A stretch of 64,000 nt of DNA, taken from positions 5,708,186 to 5,772,185 of the forward strand of contig OX442317.1 in assembly GCA_949358305.1 (NCBI GenBank). Reading direction: 5' to 3'. This document shows, one piece after another, positions 12,084-24,308 of this stretch (the stretch's first letter is position 1; every line of letters begins with the position of its first letter). The translations under genes and the position numbers were made by a program. Origin of the DNA: Strigamia acuminata. Taxonomy: Eukaryota; Arthropoda; Chilopoda; Geophilomorpha; Linotaeniidae. A model generated the notes under the pieces. That model saw only the letters and a program-made list of their open reading frames with translations, was not told the DNA's origin and did not search any database.

Positions 12084-13920
12084 GTACATTCCTTCCAAGC
12101 AAGTACGTATTGCCGTGCAGGATCACTACATAAAGAAGGGGCGCCTCAAATCTTTACAATAAGCTTGTAGAAAAAATAAATCTCTTTTAAAATTTTAATA
12201 TTCAACCAGCATATCTTAATTAGTATTGAATTTGAGACGAAAGTTACCTCAATTTGTAAAGTGATTAAGATGTAAATAATGAATTTTTTAAGATTTACTT
12301 ACACAAGTGTATGTTTGTGCATTTCCTCGTCGAACTCGAACATGATGTCGACGAAGGCCAATTGTGGTGTCATTATTGGGGCTGTATAATTGGATATTTA
12401 ATCTGAAATAAAGAGAAAAGCAAATTAAATACATAATTTACACAAAAATATTTAAAATAATACATTTTCAATAAAAAATATATATTTTTATTAATATTTT
12501 TCTTATTTTTCCTTTTCTCCTCCATTATTCATGTAAAATTCCAAATTGTTCTTGCAATTCAAATCGGGCTGGAAGTTTTACTTGTAGGTGAATAAAAGTT
12601 TTCAAAAAATCAATTTTTTAATTTTTTTTCGTGCTTTTACAACTGTTTAACCTCAATAACACACGTTTTTAAACTTTTTACGTTGACAGATGGCAGCTGT
12701 CAGTTTACAATAGATGCTTCGCTGCATCACAAATTAGTAAATGTACGATGTTTCACTTTTTTTCGAAGGTTTACTTTAAAATAAATTGATAATGTACGGT
12801 ATTGTTAAAGGTATTTCAAAACTTTACAGAAATTTTTTTAACAGCATATTGTAAAGACAGTATGTACTCATGTAAACATCGGATAAAATAATGTAAAAAC
12901 GTCTAAAATCGGGTTCAAACAGTATAACAATGCGCAAAAACATGACAAAATGATTAAAATCGAAAAAAAAATCGATAAAACTTTAGGACGTATTAAAAAC
13001 GGGAGGACACCACGTTAAACCAGTTGGAAAAAATAAATTTCTTAAATTAAAAATACCGAAATTCATTAAATTATTTCCTAAAATATGGTTAAATTTGAAA
13101 AATGTACTTACCAATGTATAATTTGAAGCTCAGAAAATCTGATTTCTCATCAAGGCGGCGTGGATGGCTCCGAATCGAGTTGTTAATAATGGCGGCGAGA
13201 TTCAATTTCAGCGTGGGCCTTCTGTTCAAAAAAAAAAACGAAATATGCCAAAATTCTTTAAATTATTCCGCTGTTTTTAAACTACTCTGAAACATTTACA
13301 ATCTTAAAAATAATTTAAGATAAACTAACTCAAATTCCCACCTCGAAACGATTGGATGGCTGAAGATTAGTTCTAAATATACGGGCCAATGGTTGCTGCT
13401 GTCGTAGCCATCACGTCAGAACACAATACACATACTGTCCTCCTTCCCACAATGCAACCTGATCCTTATTGCGCATGTGCGTGACCTACTCCGAGGCTAG
13501 GTTAGGATATTGTTTCCTTGATTTATTACTATAGGACCTCGACTAGGACGAACATTAGTGTTCATCCAAGGTTCGAGGTTATTTTTTTTTAATTTAATTT
13601 TATTAATAACAAAAAAAAAATAATCAAAAAGACATGACTTAAAATTTAATCAAAATGTCCGCCATTTACAACCCATGGAAACAGAATTTATTCCGCACTT
13701 GTTCACAACAAATGTGGAATCATGCTTTGCCGGGTTCCATGAAAACCCGAAACTTACGGAAAGCACAGCTATTGGGCAAGCTAAAGCAAAGGATTATAGG
13801 ATATACCAAACCTTTGTCGGGATACCGACAACCGCAAGGTTGAACGACGTTCAACAAGCAAGTGTGGCCGTGCAGGATCACTACATAAAAAGGGGCACAT
13901 CAAATCATCAAGAAAACACG
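12084..13920. other. Diverged repeat mosaic flanking the arrestin cluster
   Basis: No confident gene. It holds second copies of pieces seen at 7300-9840 (see 12110-12180, 12540-13020, 13030-13260 and 13330-13500). An imperfect hairpin lies at about 13537-13577, with arms around acctcga and gttcatcc. Two overlapping short open frames at 13655-13923 resemble nothing I know; they end in the dispersed gccgtgcaggatcactac repeat, so they are probably fortuitous. Confidence 0.55.
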
Positions 13921-14035
13921 TAACGATCTCATCTTCATATCCTCGTTCAAATCAATTAGACATTTTCCCGCCACTATTTGTACCGGGTAGAAGACACTGC
14001 GGTTGTCGCCGAAAACAACATCATTGTTTCCACGC
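13921..14035 (-). pseudogene. Relic of an arrestin-domain gene first exon
   Basis: Read on the minus strand, this segment encodes a run that matches exon 1 of the neighbouring arrestin genes: NRSVFYP, then VAGKCLIDLNEDMKMRSL. The start codon region and the rest of the exon are missing on either side, and no downstream exons follow. The conserved YPGQ turn reads YPVQ. It is best explained as a fourth tandem copy reduced to a fragment. It is closer in its MKMRSL ending to the gene at 18883-21086. Confidence 0.85.
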
Positions 14036-14261
14036 AAAGACCACTTGTCACGAAATAACTTTTCATCTTTAGAGAGATGCCAAGTTTAGATCATAATTGA
14101 CAAACTAAGCAACATCAATTCGTCCAAAATGGAAAAATAAATTTAAAAAAATAAAAAATTTCACTCGTTAAAAAATTGTTGTTTTAAACTTATTTATTAA
14201 ACACAGTTTCACAAATAAAATAAATAAAATGTTCTTCATATGAACTAAGATCAGAACCAAC

Positions 14262-15895
14262 TCACGAAGGTGATGTCGGTGGTGTGCGTATATAATTGGT
14301 GACATAAGCGTACTGTGGAGTAAAATACGTATTACCCACAATACCTTCCTCACCATCACGAATATCCACACGTCCTCCAACGCTATCCCTGAAAGCAGGC
14401 GGCTCTGCAAATCAACGAATTCCAAAAATTAATAATTTAATAAATTAATATTTAAATTTAATTAATAAAAAAAAATGTCCACCAGAATGGGACGGTGATG
14501 GTGTCGGCATCCTGACAGCACCAGTGCTTAGAAGTGCAGTGACCTGAGCTGCGCTTAAAGCTTTTCGTTTCATAAACAACAAGTGAGCCGCTTTTCTATG
14601 ATACGGAACTGTGCCAATAACTATCGGCAAGTCAACGGACATATTGCGTGAACCGGTTATTTGCAATAAAACCTAGAATTGGAAAATTTCAATTTGAATA
14701 ATTGAATTTTTTTTTCAAAAATTGTCGTACACGAACATAGTATTCCACTGAAAGAAACGAATTAATTTCAATCGAAGGACACACGGATTGGATTTCAATT
14801 GCGTGCGTATCCCACACCGTTGTTTTTCCAGGCTCAACGGCCGAACCCCTGATGATTGAATATTTCTTCCTGTCCAGTTTTACTTTCCCGTCAGCCAAAA
14901 ATCTTTGCGTTTGATGTAACTCCGCTCCTGGCACGACCCGTCGGTTCGATAAATTCTCGATTAGGGCAGTAATTGCAATCGATTCACCTAATTTAAACAA
15001 TTAATATAGAGTCACTTGTTTGGATTTACAATATTTACCGGGGCAATACCCTTTCCTGTCGGTCTTTACGTGAATTGAAATTGTCTTCGTCATGCAAAAC
15101 CAACCTAAAGTCCTCACTTTTTCGCCTACAACCGGTGCCTAAAGATGGCATTTCGTGTCGGCAATATCAAATAGAAAATTCGATATTTTTACTCACTGAA
15201 TACTCGAATTTGTTTATATCAATTGGAGTAATGAGTGTAAATGCTTTTATCGTCTGTGGATTGACCGATTTCTGTTCATCCATCTCAGCCTTCACCCAAT
15301 ATCGGATAAATCCATATGTGCCTTCGAATGACGTATCAATTCCTCTAAAATCAAATATAAAAATTAACAAAACGTCAATTAAATCCATTTACAACGTACG
15401 TAGGTGGAAGATGAATTGAAAACCTAAACTCGTGATGACCTTTTCGTAAAACAACTGGCTTTTCTACAAAAAGAACACCGGTATATACAAAAAAAATTAA
15501 TACCTTTGTATTAACATCTAAAAACTTCATCGTTTGTTTGTCAGAGTGAGCAAACGATGACGGTGGTTCACTCTGATGGCCACTTCGCAGACTTCCGTGA
15601 CACTTGCCACGATTAATCAATTGTGGCAATGTTTACCACTGCCAAAAAGAAGCTGTTGTTTCTCAAAGTATTCAATTTCACCCTTGTGATCGACCAATTT
15701 CTTCTTTTGTTTCGCTGTCCAGTGAACTTTCGCAACTCCTCTCAAGAAGACTCGTAACGATTTCACCTTCTTATCCTCGTTCAAATCGATCATACATTTT
15801 CCCGCCACCATTTGTCCTGGATAGAAGACACTGCGGTTGTCCTCGAAAACAACATCAAATCTTTTCACGCTGTTAAGTATTAACACCTCGGCCAT
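14262..15895 (-). CDS. Arrestin domain-containing protein, copy 1 (386 aa)
   Basis: An alpha-arrestin (ARRDC) family member; such proteins are adaptors that link membrane cargo to ubiquitin ligases and endosomal sorting. Seven exons: 15637-15895, 15400-15463, 15197-15344, 15039-15138, 14731-14987, 14483-14672, 14262-14404. All have GT-AG borders and the joined frame is 387 codons including the stop. Exons 1-3 form the N-terminal arrestin fold (FDVVFEDNRSVFYPGQMV, later HEFRFSIHLPP and FIRYWVKAEMD). Exons 4-6 form the C-terminal fold (GYCPGESIAITA, then VDLPIVIGTVPY). The tail reads PPAF where the sister genes have PPxY, so the WW-domain ligand seems lost. It is tandem with copies 2 and 3, on the same strand. 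Confidence 0.92.
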
Positions 15896-16476
15896 TTGTA
15901 ATTTTGCTTAGATAATGCTTCGTGTCACATCGTTATATTCGCTTCAGAATTTTCATTATTACTTTCATCAATGTAATCCATGGTCGTTGCCAAGCAGCTT
16001 ATTGCCTGGCAACTCCTACAATGTATCTCTCGAATAAATCAGCCGACCTCAAATGTTTGTGTTAATATCACGTTTATTTCTGTCTCTTAGAAAATCATAA
16101 AATGAATGGCGGAAAGCAGAAAGTTTGAAGAAAAATCCTAAACAACTAGATCCAGAAAAACACCAAAACACACGCACGGTTCCCACTAGTTGGATTTAAA
16201 AATAAAAACAAAACAAATCCGAAAAACACGACTTAAAATTTAATCAAATTTCCGCCATTTTCAACCCATTGACATTATTATTTTTTTTTTCATTTTTTAA
16301 ATCATTGGACGATTATTAATTATATAATGAAATAAACTGGTGAAAACGCTTTTCATTCGTTAAAAAATTATTTATTGCACACGGTTTCACAAGAAAGAGA
16401 GAGATAATTTTATGGTGGTCATTACTCGCGAGAATTCATCAATTGTAATATCGTTTTTGAGGATGGATGCACTAAT
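15896..16476 (-). promoter_or_regulatory. Duplicated 5' flank of arrestin copy 1
   Basis: The first 120 bases upstream of copy 1 (ttagataatgcttcg, then ttactttcatcaatgtaa, then a ttgccaag/cttggcaa-like pair) recur upstream of copy 2 at 18127-18250. So the duplication unit carried its promoter. The shared motifs are candidates for regulatory sites, but recent common descent explains them equally well. No TATA box stands out. Confidence 0.5.
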
Positions 16477-18126
16477 TCAATCCCAACTCATTGGATCTGC
16501 TGGAGGAGGTAGGTGAAGATATTCTTCGACAAATGGATACTTTGGAGAAAAAAACGTATCACCCATAAGAAAATCCTCTCCATCAGTTATATCCGCAGGT
16601 TCGTCCTCGGTTTCCAAGTAATAAGGCGGCTCTACGAATCAAAAAATCCCACAAATTAATAATTAATAATTAATAATAAATAAATGAATAAAAACTTACC
16701 AACATATAAAATATACGGCGAGAGTGATAGCGGTTGGCCTCGCTTTGCCGCTGACTCTTCTTTTTTAGCTTTTCTTGCCGCCATTATCTCATTTTCATCT
16801 TCACTACAAAACGGAATTGTGCCAATAATTATCGGCAAGTCAATGGCCAGATTGGTATTTTGCAATATAATCTAGAATTAGAAAATGACAATAAATTTAT
16901 TTGAATACCGTAAATTGAATTTTTTTTTTTTAATTCTCTTACACGAACATAATAATCGACTTGAAGAAACGAACTAATTGTTTGGGAAGGACATGTGGAT
17001 TGGATTTCAATTGCGTGCGAATCCCACAACAATGATGTTCCAGGCTCAATGGGGTCACCCGCAACGTTTCCTGTAAACGTCTTCGTATTCTTTTTTACTG
17101 TCTGGCCAAACATAAATGTCAGCGTTTGACGTAACTCAGCTTCTGGGATGACCACTTTTTTCGAATTATTATCGATTTTGGCCGTGATCGCAATCGCTTC
17201 ACCTAATAAAAGATATTTAAACAATTCGTAGAGACACTTGTTTGGATATACAATATTTACCGGGGCAATACGCTATCCGATCGGTCTGAGCGTTTAATGC
17301 AATTTCAAGCTTCTTGCAAAGAAAACAACCTTTAAATTTGAGTTCTTCGCCTCCAGAGGGTACCTAAGGGTCGCATTTCGTCTCGGCAACATCAAATACA
17401 AAAATTCAACATTTTTACTCACTTTGTACAAGGGTTGGTTTACATCAATCGGAGTAATGAGTGTAAATGCTTTCTTCGTCTGGAGTTTGTCTTCACCCAT
17501 TGCATCGTCTATCTCACCCGTCACCCAATATCGGATAAATCCGTTTGCGCTTTCGAATGACGTAGAAACTCCTCTAAAATAAAACACAAAACCGGCAGTA
17601 AACATTAACAAAACGTCAATTAAATCCATTTATAACGTACACAAGTGGTATGTTGATTGAAAATCTAAAATCGTGACTACCTGCTGGTAAAACATCTCGC
17701 GATAAATCGCTTTCTATAAAAATAATGTACAAAATTTAATGTAATATCTTTATTTTAACATCTAAAAACACTATCTTTGGGTTGTCAGTGTGAGCAAACG
17801 GTGACGGGGGCTCACTCCAATGGCCACTTCACAGATTTCCTTCACACATGCAACGATTAATCAATAAACAAATGTGCGCAATTTTTACCACTGCCATAAA
17901 CAAGCTCTGAGATCTCAAAGAATCCACTTTCATCGTTATGAACTACCGATTTCTTTCCTTCTTCTGTAAAGTTAATTTTCGCAATTCCTCTCAAGAAAAC
18001 TCGTATCGATCTTGTTGTTATATCATCGTTCACATCGAGCTGCAATGTCCCGCTCACCAGTTGTCCCGGGTAGAACACACCGATTTCGTCGTCCAAAATA
18101 ATTTCAAATAGATCCACCATGGCCAT
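16477..18126 (-). CDS. Arrestin domain-containing protein, copy 2 (383 aa)
   Basis: A second alpha-arrestin. Exons: 17889-18126, 17641-17713, 17423-17573, 17261-17363, 16943-17202, 16700-16871, 16477-16631. Every intron sits at the same place and phase as in copy 1, and the sum is 1152 nt (384 codons with stop). Hallmarks are GVFYPGQLVSG in the first exon, HDFRFSINIP at the second intron, a cysteine-rich GCFLCKK segment, and YCPGEAIAITAKI. The C-terminal exon opens with PPYY, an intact PPxY motif that could recruit NEDD4-type ligases. It is the most diverged of the three. The start is the first ATG of an MAMVDL context; the second ATG, two codons on, is also possible. Confidence 0.92.
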
Positions 18127-18252
18127 TTGTATTTTTGGTTAGATAATGCGAGACGTATCACATTGTTATATTCGGTTAAGAATTATCCTAGGTATTACTT
18201 TCATCAATGTAACTCATGATCGTTGTCAAGTAGCTTGCTTGGCAACAAATAA

Positions 18253-18882
18253 ATCATTCGACCTCAAATCTTTACGTTTATTTTTGTCTCTTACAAAGTC
18301 ATAAAATAAGCAAAGTCAAGAGGAATAATTGACTACAACAAAATCTTAATGAAACAAATTTAGTTTGCAAAAGGGTCGTCAGACTACGCAACGCCAATTC
18401 GTCCAGAATGAAAATTAAAATTAAAAAATAAATAAATAAATAAATAAACAAAAAATATTACTTTTTCAATTGTTCAACTACTCATATTTAATACGAAAAA
18501 AAGTACATGAAACTACGGCATTCTCCGAACAGAAATCACATATAGCATGAAAATATTCGTTTAAAAATTGCGAAATTAGACAACGATGTAAATAAATAAT
18601 AAAAAAAATAAACTAAATACAAGAAATTAAGTCTTGACTAGTTTAAATAAAATGTCAAAAATGGAATATTAAAAAAAAAATAATAATTTCAGGTACAAAA
18701 ATTTAAATTACAAGCAAAAAAACTAAAAACTTATAAAAAAAAAAAAATAATTTTCAGATCGATTCGAAATTATTACGGCGTAACACAAACAGATAATGCA
18801 CATTTTCGAGAGTAGAGCGGAATGAAAATCAAACTTTGATATAACATTTTTCTCTAAATATTAATTTTCTTTTCTGCATTAA
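18253..18882. other. AT-rich spacer between arrestin copies 2 and 3
   Basis: No gene is seen. Pieces near 18260-18310 (tttatttttgtctcttac) and 18380-18410 (caattcgtccagaatg) recur near 16068-16100 and 14110-14130. So the spacers also belong to the tandem-duplicated unit. The rest is runs of A/T and would include the 3' UTR of copy 3. Confidence 0.6.
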
Positions 18883-21086
18883 TTAACTAACGAGAAGATG
18901 ATTGGCATTCGTGCCCGAACTTGGATGAGGATCAACTTCCGAGTACGCTGGAGGAGGTCTGTATTGATAGTCCGTAACATACGTATACTGAGGGGTAAAA
19001 TACGTATCACCCACAATTCCCTCCTCGTCATCACGTATATCCACACACCCTTCGACGCATTCCATGTAAGAAGGTGGCGCTGTGCAACAAAAACACAACA
19101 AAAAACCATCAAACAATCATTTCTTCGCTCGTCAAACAAACATTTACGTTCTAAAGGCGGCGGCGGCGTTTCAGATTCACGATATGGCGGAGCAGCGGGT
19201 AAAAATAACGCGAGCCGAGCTTCTCTCAAAGCTTCCAACTCCCCATTCAATGAATATCCCGATTGGCTTCGGTACGGAACCGTACCGATAACTACCGGTA
19301 AGTCGATGGACAGGTTGTAAGCACCAGGTATTTGCAATGTAACCTAGAAATAAATTTATAAATTAAAACAACTTTTTTCAAAATTAAAAATCCAAATTTC
19401 TCGTACACGAACTGAGTATTCGACTTTAATTAATGAACAATTTGTTATCGACGGAGACACGGCTGGGATTTTAAGTAATTGCGAGTCCCAGACCATCGCA
19501 CGTCCAGGCTGGATGGCTAAACCCGTAACGATCGTAAATTTGTTCCTACGGCATCGAGCTTTTCCGCCAGCAACGAATGTCTGCGTCTGATGCAGCGCCG
19601 CTTGTGGTACGACCGTGCGGTTGGATAAATTCTCGAAATCGGCCGTAATTGCAATTGATTCGCCTGAAAAAACAAAAAAAAAACATTTTGTTAAAGTTAA
19701 TCGTGCGGAAAAACACGATTTATTTACCGGGACAATAGCCCTTGCGATCGGTCTTTGCGTAAATTGAAATTGGAGCCGATACGCAAAACCAACAACATAA
19801 AGTCTTGACCGACTGGCCTCCGACGGGTATCTAAGACACCAATTCGTACGTGTCAGTCAATTTCGTATACAAAACTCGCGTGTTTTTACCCACTAAGTAC
19901 TCGTTTCTGTTTATATTAATCGGACTAATGACTGTAAATGCTTTCTTAATCTTTGGATTGATCGACCACGGTTTGTCCATTTCAGCCTTCACCCAATAGC
20001 GGATATTTCCGTATTTGCCTTCGAACGATGTAGCAATTCCTCTGAAAATCAAAACAGAAATCAACAAAACGTAAAAAATTAAAAATACATTTTTAACTCA
20101 CCCAGAAGGAAGTTGAAATAAAAACCTAAACTCGTGATGACCTTTTTGTAAAACATCTTCCATTAAACCATTTTCTAGAAAAGAAAAAACAAAAATTAAT
20201 CTCGACATTTCAATTATATCTGAAAAGTTTTATCATTGTTGTTCTTTTTGCTGGCCCGCATCCAAAACAACAAATAAAGAAATAAATAAATATATAAATA
20301 GTAAATAAAATTGTTTACAACATTGCACCTTCACCCCAAACTCACGTCCTCGACCTCATTAAATTAATTTAAATTAAAAAAAAAATTAAATAAAATAAAA
20401 ATAATTTTTTAAAAAAATTCTTTCTTCATCTAACCTTCATCGACCTTCTTAATTTCAACGTTTCGATCCACTTTGAACCGAAAACAAAACAAAACATTGA
20501 AATCAACCAACATTTCTTTCGTTCCGCGACATTAATAGTTTCTTACAGTCCCAAAATAACTCGGCAAATATTTAAAACTTGCCAAACTTAAATCTCAATG
20601 GCTTCCGACGCAATTTAACGTATAAAACCTCCATGTTTGCACGTTATCCCGCACCTAAATCGACTTTCAACCGTTTCATTCCAACTTTTAACGACTCAAA
20701 TCCTCTCCGGTGACTTCGACACGTCGTTTGTCACCTCCCGAACGACCTGTCACTCTCGAAACGACGAATTTTCTGATCTGTTAACAAACGACGTTCAATT
20801 TTCCGACTTTTCGATTATTTGTCTTACCGCTGCCAAAAAGAACTTGTCGTTTAAGAAAGTATTCAATTTCAGCGTTATAGTGCTCGGTGTAAGCGCCCAG
20901 TCGATTGCCCGTGCTTCTAGATTCTGTCCAGTGAACCTTTGCTACTCCTCTCATGGAAATTCGTAGCGATCTCATCTTCATATCCGCGTTTAAATCGACC
21001 AAACATTTGCCTGTCACCATTTGGCCAGGGTAGAACACACTGCGGTTGTCGTCGAAAACAACGTCAAACGTCTTCAACCGGCCCAT
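18883..21086 (-). CDS. Arrestin domain-containing protein, copy 3 (410 aa)
   Basis: A third alpha-arrestin and the best preserved. Exons: 20828-21086, 20102-20174, 19894-20041, 19728-19830, 19407-19663, 19148-19343, 18883-19079; 411 codons with stop. The N-terminal fold has FDVVFDDNRSVFYPGQMV and the C-terminal fold has YCPGESIAI and LSIDLPVVIGTVPYR. The tail carries two PPxY motifs, PPSY at the start of the last exon and PPAY near the end, typical of ARRDC proteins that bind WW domains of NEDD4 ligases. It is probably closest to the ancestral gene. Intron 1 is about 650 bp, much longer than in copies 1 and 2. It lies head-to-head with cyclophilin B. Confidence 0.93.
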
Positions 21087-21662
21087 TCTTGCGCGATTTC
21101 GGTCACCCTTTGTTCACACGAATGTCACATTTCATCAAATATCTTCTCATCATGGATAAAACGGCACCGATAAGATATTCCAAATTTAGATCACAAACCT
21201 AAGAGGCAGACGGCTACTCGACGACTTAACAAATTTGTTTCGTATCTGCGGCACTGTGACCTGGAAATATGAAAATTTAATAACATTTTAAAATTTCATT
21301 TAATTTATTAAAATTTTTAGTCTTTTATTATTTTTTATTTTGTTCATTTGTTTGGAATATTATTTATTTGTCTTTTATTTTTATTAAAATGAAACCGAAA
21401 CTGTAATTACGCTCCTGGTGGTGGGATAGTGGATTTTAATTTTAGTTTGATGTAATTCATTGCGTTATTGTTGGTTGAATTAATTAATTATTTTTGGTCT
21501 AATAAATTTATATTTTTTAATTGAAATTTCCTCGGTGTGTTTCTCTCATTTATTTCTCAACCAATCGTGACTCGCCACCTTCTAGTTGATGCGGCCACGC
21601 GCGTGAAAATTCCGAAAGCCGACAAGATTAACATTAGGGGTCTTTTAAGATCCAAATCAAAG
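21087..21662. promoter_or_regulatory. Shared upstream region of arrestin copy 3 and cyclophilin B
   Basis: These 576 bp lie between two divergent start codons. The arrestin side (21087-21210) resembles the DNA left of the exon relic near 14060-14100. The middle is AT-rich. The side near 21540-21660 could be the cyclophilin 5' UTR. No core promoter element is clear, so bidirectional promoter function is inferred from geometry only. Confidence 0.45.
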
Positions 21663-22582
21663 ATGAAGTACATTGCATTTGGTATCGTTACGGTTGTGTG
21701 TATTATATTGATCACTACAGTATTCGGGGAAGACAAGAAAAAAGGGCCAAAAGTGACGGATAAAGTATTTAAACGCGCTTATTATTCATTTGTTTACAAT
21801 TTCCTTTATGTAAATTTATCGCTTCTACACTTCAGGTTTGGTTCGACATCGAAATAGGAGGCGAAAAGGCCGGACGAATTGAAATCGGATTATTCGGCAA
21901 AACCGTCCCGAAAACCGTAAAGAATTTTGCCGAATTGGCCACGAAACACAACACTGACGTAATATTTTTTTAATTTTTTTTTTAATTTTTTAATTTAAAA
22001 TTTAATTGCGCTCGTTTTTTCCCACAGGATGTGAGTGACGGCATTTTAGTCGGATACAAAGGGAGCATTTTTCACAGAGTTATTAAAGATTTCATGCTCC
22101 AAGGTGGAGATTTTACGAATAAAGATGGAACCGGAGGTAGAAAAAAACAAAAAAAACGAAAAATAATCAATCCAAATGCAAACAAACATCAATTTCAGGT
22201 CGTAGTATTTACGGAGAACGATTTGCCGATGAGAATTTCAAGCTGAAGCATTATGGCGCTGGTTGGTTATCGATGGCAAATGCTGGAAAAGACACGAATG
22301 GCTCTCAGTTTTTCATCACCACCAAAAAAACGCCTTGGCTCGATGGAAAACACGTCGTTTTCGGCAAAATATTGAAAGGAATGGTAAATAAAACGCAAAT
22401 ATTGACTGTACTTTGAACATTTCAACATTATTTCGTCACATTTGCAGAGCGTAGTACGCAAAATCGAAAAAACGAAGACAGATTCACGCGACCGACCAAC
22501 CGCAGACGTCATTATTGTCGACTGTGGTCACGAGGTGGTCGCTGAAGAATTCGCCGTCAGCAGAGACGACGCTACGGAGTAA
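21663..22582 (+). CDS. Secreted/ER peptidyl-prolyl cis-trans isomerase, cyclophilin B type (217 aa)
   Basis: Catalyses proline cis-trans isomerisation during folding in the ER. Exons: 21663-21764, 21836-21958, 22028-22136, 22199-22383, 22448-22582; all frames join to 218 codons with stop. Residues 1-22 form a hydrophobic signal peptide ([17 protein letters not shown]...). The cyclophilin core follows, with [15 protein letters not shown] (catalytic Arg92, Phe97, Met98 and Gln100 in this numbering), GSQFFITT and [11 protein letters not shown]. The lysine-rich stretch after the signal and the charged C-terminal tail fit the cyclophilin B class. The tail lacks a KDEL signal. An AATAAA lies at 22654-22659, overlapping the convergent PTCD2 3' end. 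An upstream in-frame ATG in the flank seems less likely because it precedes the signal peptide. Confidence 0.95.
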
Positions 22583-22678
22583 AAACTTCATTCCATGTCA
22601 TACATAAACACGTTCTTGTTTATTTCAACTATAAAAAACTTTGGTTTCTAAGTAATAAACTTGGTATTTTGTACATTT

Positions 22679-24308
22679 TCAATAGTCCACCATATCCCGC
22701 AACCCTTTGCGCGCTCGCATTTGGTTGTCGTTTGAATTCAAGTTTTCTCTTCGCCTTTGTCTGTACATCGGCACGTCGTGTTTCGGCGTTATTTCAGTGA
22801 GCAAAACTGAATCTAATGAGTCGTTACACATACGTCCGGCGTCGGAAAGTGCTTTTTCGAGTCTCATTAATTCCGCGAGTCGTTCTTTGGATCCCGACCG
22901 CTCGACCGCATCCTTGATTTTGTCGTACTGTATTTTTAAAATTAATTATTTCTCATTTGCGAACCGATTAAACATTTTTCCTACACTCGAACGGAATAAA
23001 TTTCCTCGGAATCCTTTTATTTCGGGAGTGTCGGACTCAGCTAGCGCGTTTAGAAGTAAAAACACTTCGTCCGTACGATCCAGCTGCGATAACGCAATCA
23101 TCTGCAAAATAATAATTATATTAAATTAAATTTATTTATTTTTTTAATTTTTTTAAATTTACCATTAAATTCCGTATCGTAAAATAATTAACTTGATTAG
23201 CCAGAGATAATATTTCTAAAGCGTATCCAGGATTATCCTAAAATTTAAAAAATTATAAAAATTAAATATTTAATTTAAAATAAAAATTTAAAAGATTTTT
23301 CACTTGTTTGAGTGCTAGGGCTGCCGCTAGTGTGATGCCTCTTCGCATTATCGACGTTCCAGTTTCCTTCGCTCCTTCTAGCAAATTGATTACAAACTCA
23401 AATGATTCCTTCGTGTTCTAGAAAATATTCGAAAATTCAATTTCAATAAATATTTTAAAATTTTAAAAATTTAAAAAGCTTTCGAAACCATTTTGTAACA
23501 TGCAGCTAGAGCCAGGACGACGCAATCCTTCGGGAACCTCGTACCAAACAACTGCCTGTCTTGCAGTAATTCAAAAACTTCTAACACACGTTCGTATTTC
23601 TCTCGCTTGTAAAACGAATCCATCAGAATTAAATAGCTAGAAATTTGATCAAAAAAAGATTGAAGATCCTATTGGAAAAAAAAATATTTAAATTTACGAA
23701 AATGACAACATTTGAAGCAATTGACATTTACCGGATCTTTTAACATCTCTAAAGCCACGTCCGGTTTATCAAGAAAATAAAACATTCTCATCACCACAGG
23801 TCCAAATACAAACGTTCCAAAACGTAATGTCTTCTTCTGAGTATTAAATCTGAAAATTCGACATTTTAATCACAAATTTGTCTAAAATTATATTTTAATT
23901 CTTTACTTTTTCAACATCTTCGATATAATTTCGACATCTTCCGCCTCATCCTTAACTAAGTGTACCATTGTTTTTAAATCTTCAGTGAATACAAGATTTG
24001 TTGGTTCCGATAGCTGCTCCTTCATTCGATCACGAAATTTATCTTCAAATAAATCACACAACTAAATCCCTGAATCTTGTAATTTATCCTTCAATTTTTA
24101 CCATTATTTATGTCTTTAAATCGAGCTTCGAAATTTCCCCTTTGCGCGACGAATCCGTCCATGCCTAACGACGCGGCGCTGTACAAACTTCTGCATTCTA
24201 AATTGACATAAAAAAATAAATAATCGACCACAAAAAAGCGTAATCTTTGAAACCTGGTTTAATAAACCTTCCAAAAACCAAGCGCAGCATGGAAAAGCGA
24301 GCAGCCAT
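22679..24308 (-). CDS. PTCD2: Pentatricopeptide repeat-containing protein 2, mitochondrial (379 aa)
   Basis: PTCD2 is known in mammals as a mitochondrial RNA-processing factor for cytochrome b transcripts. Nine exons: 24254-24308, 24102-24197, 23907-24042, 23732-23849, 23489-23668, 23304-23417, 23163-23237, 22985-23101, 22679-22927; 380 codons with stop. The N-terminus (MAARFSMLRLVFGRFIK) is basic and lacks acids, as in a mitochondrial presequence. The central part has the family-typical NLVFTEDLKTMVHL, LRFGTFVFGPVVMRMFYFL and PKDCVVLALAACYK segments. The C-terminus is basic. The exon 5 donor is a weaker GTTTCG. A candidate polyA signal (minus-strand AATAAA at 22619-22624) lies past the cyclophilin stop, so the two transcripts should overlap at their 3' ends. 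It is head-to-head with kish. Confidence 0.85.

Noticed and set aside
13537-13577. Imperfect hairpin as a microRNA precursor
   Set aside because: Arms of about 20 bp with mismatches and a very short loop; more like a repeat end than a precursor.
13655-13923. Two overlapping open frames before the arrestin relic
   Set aside because: No family recognised, and the 3' part is a dispersed repeat. Left as unexplained rather than called a gene.
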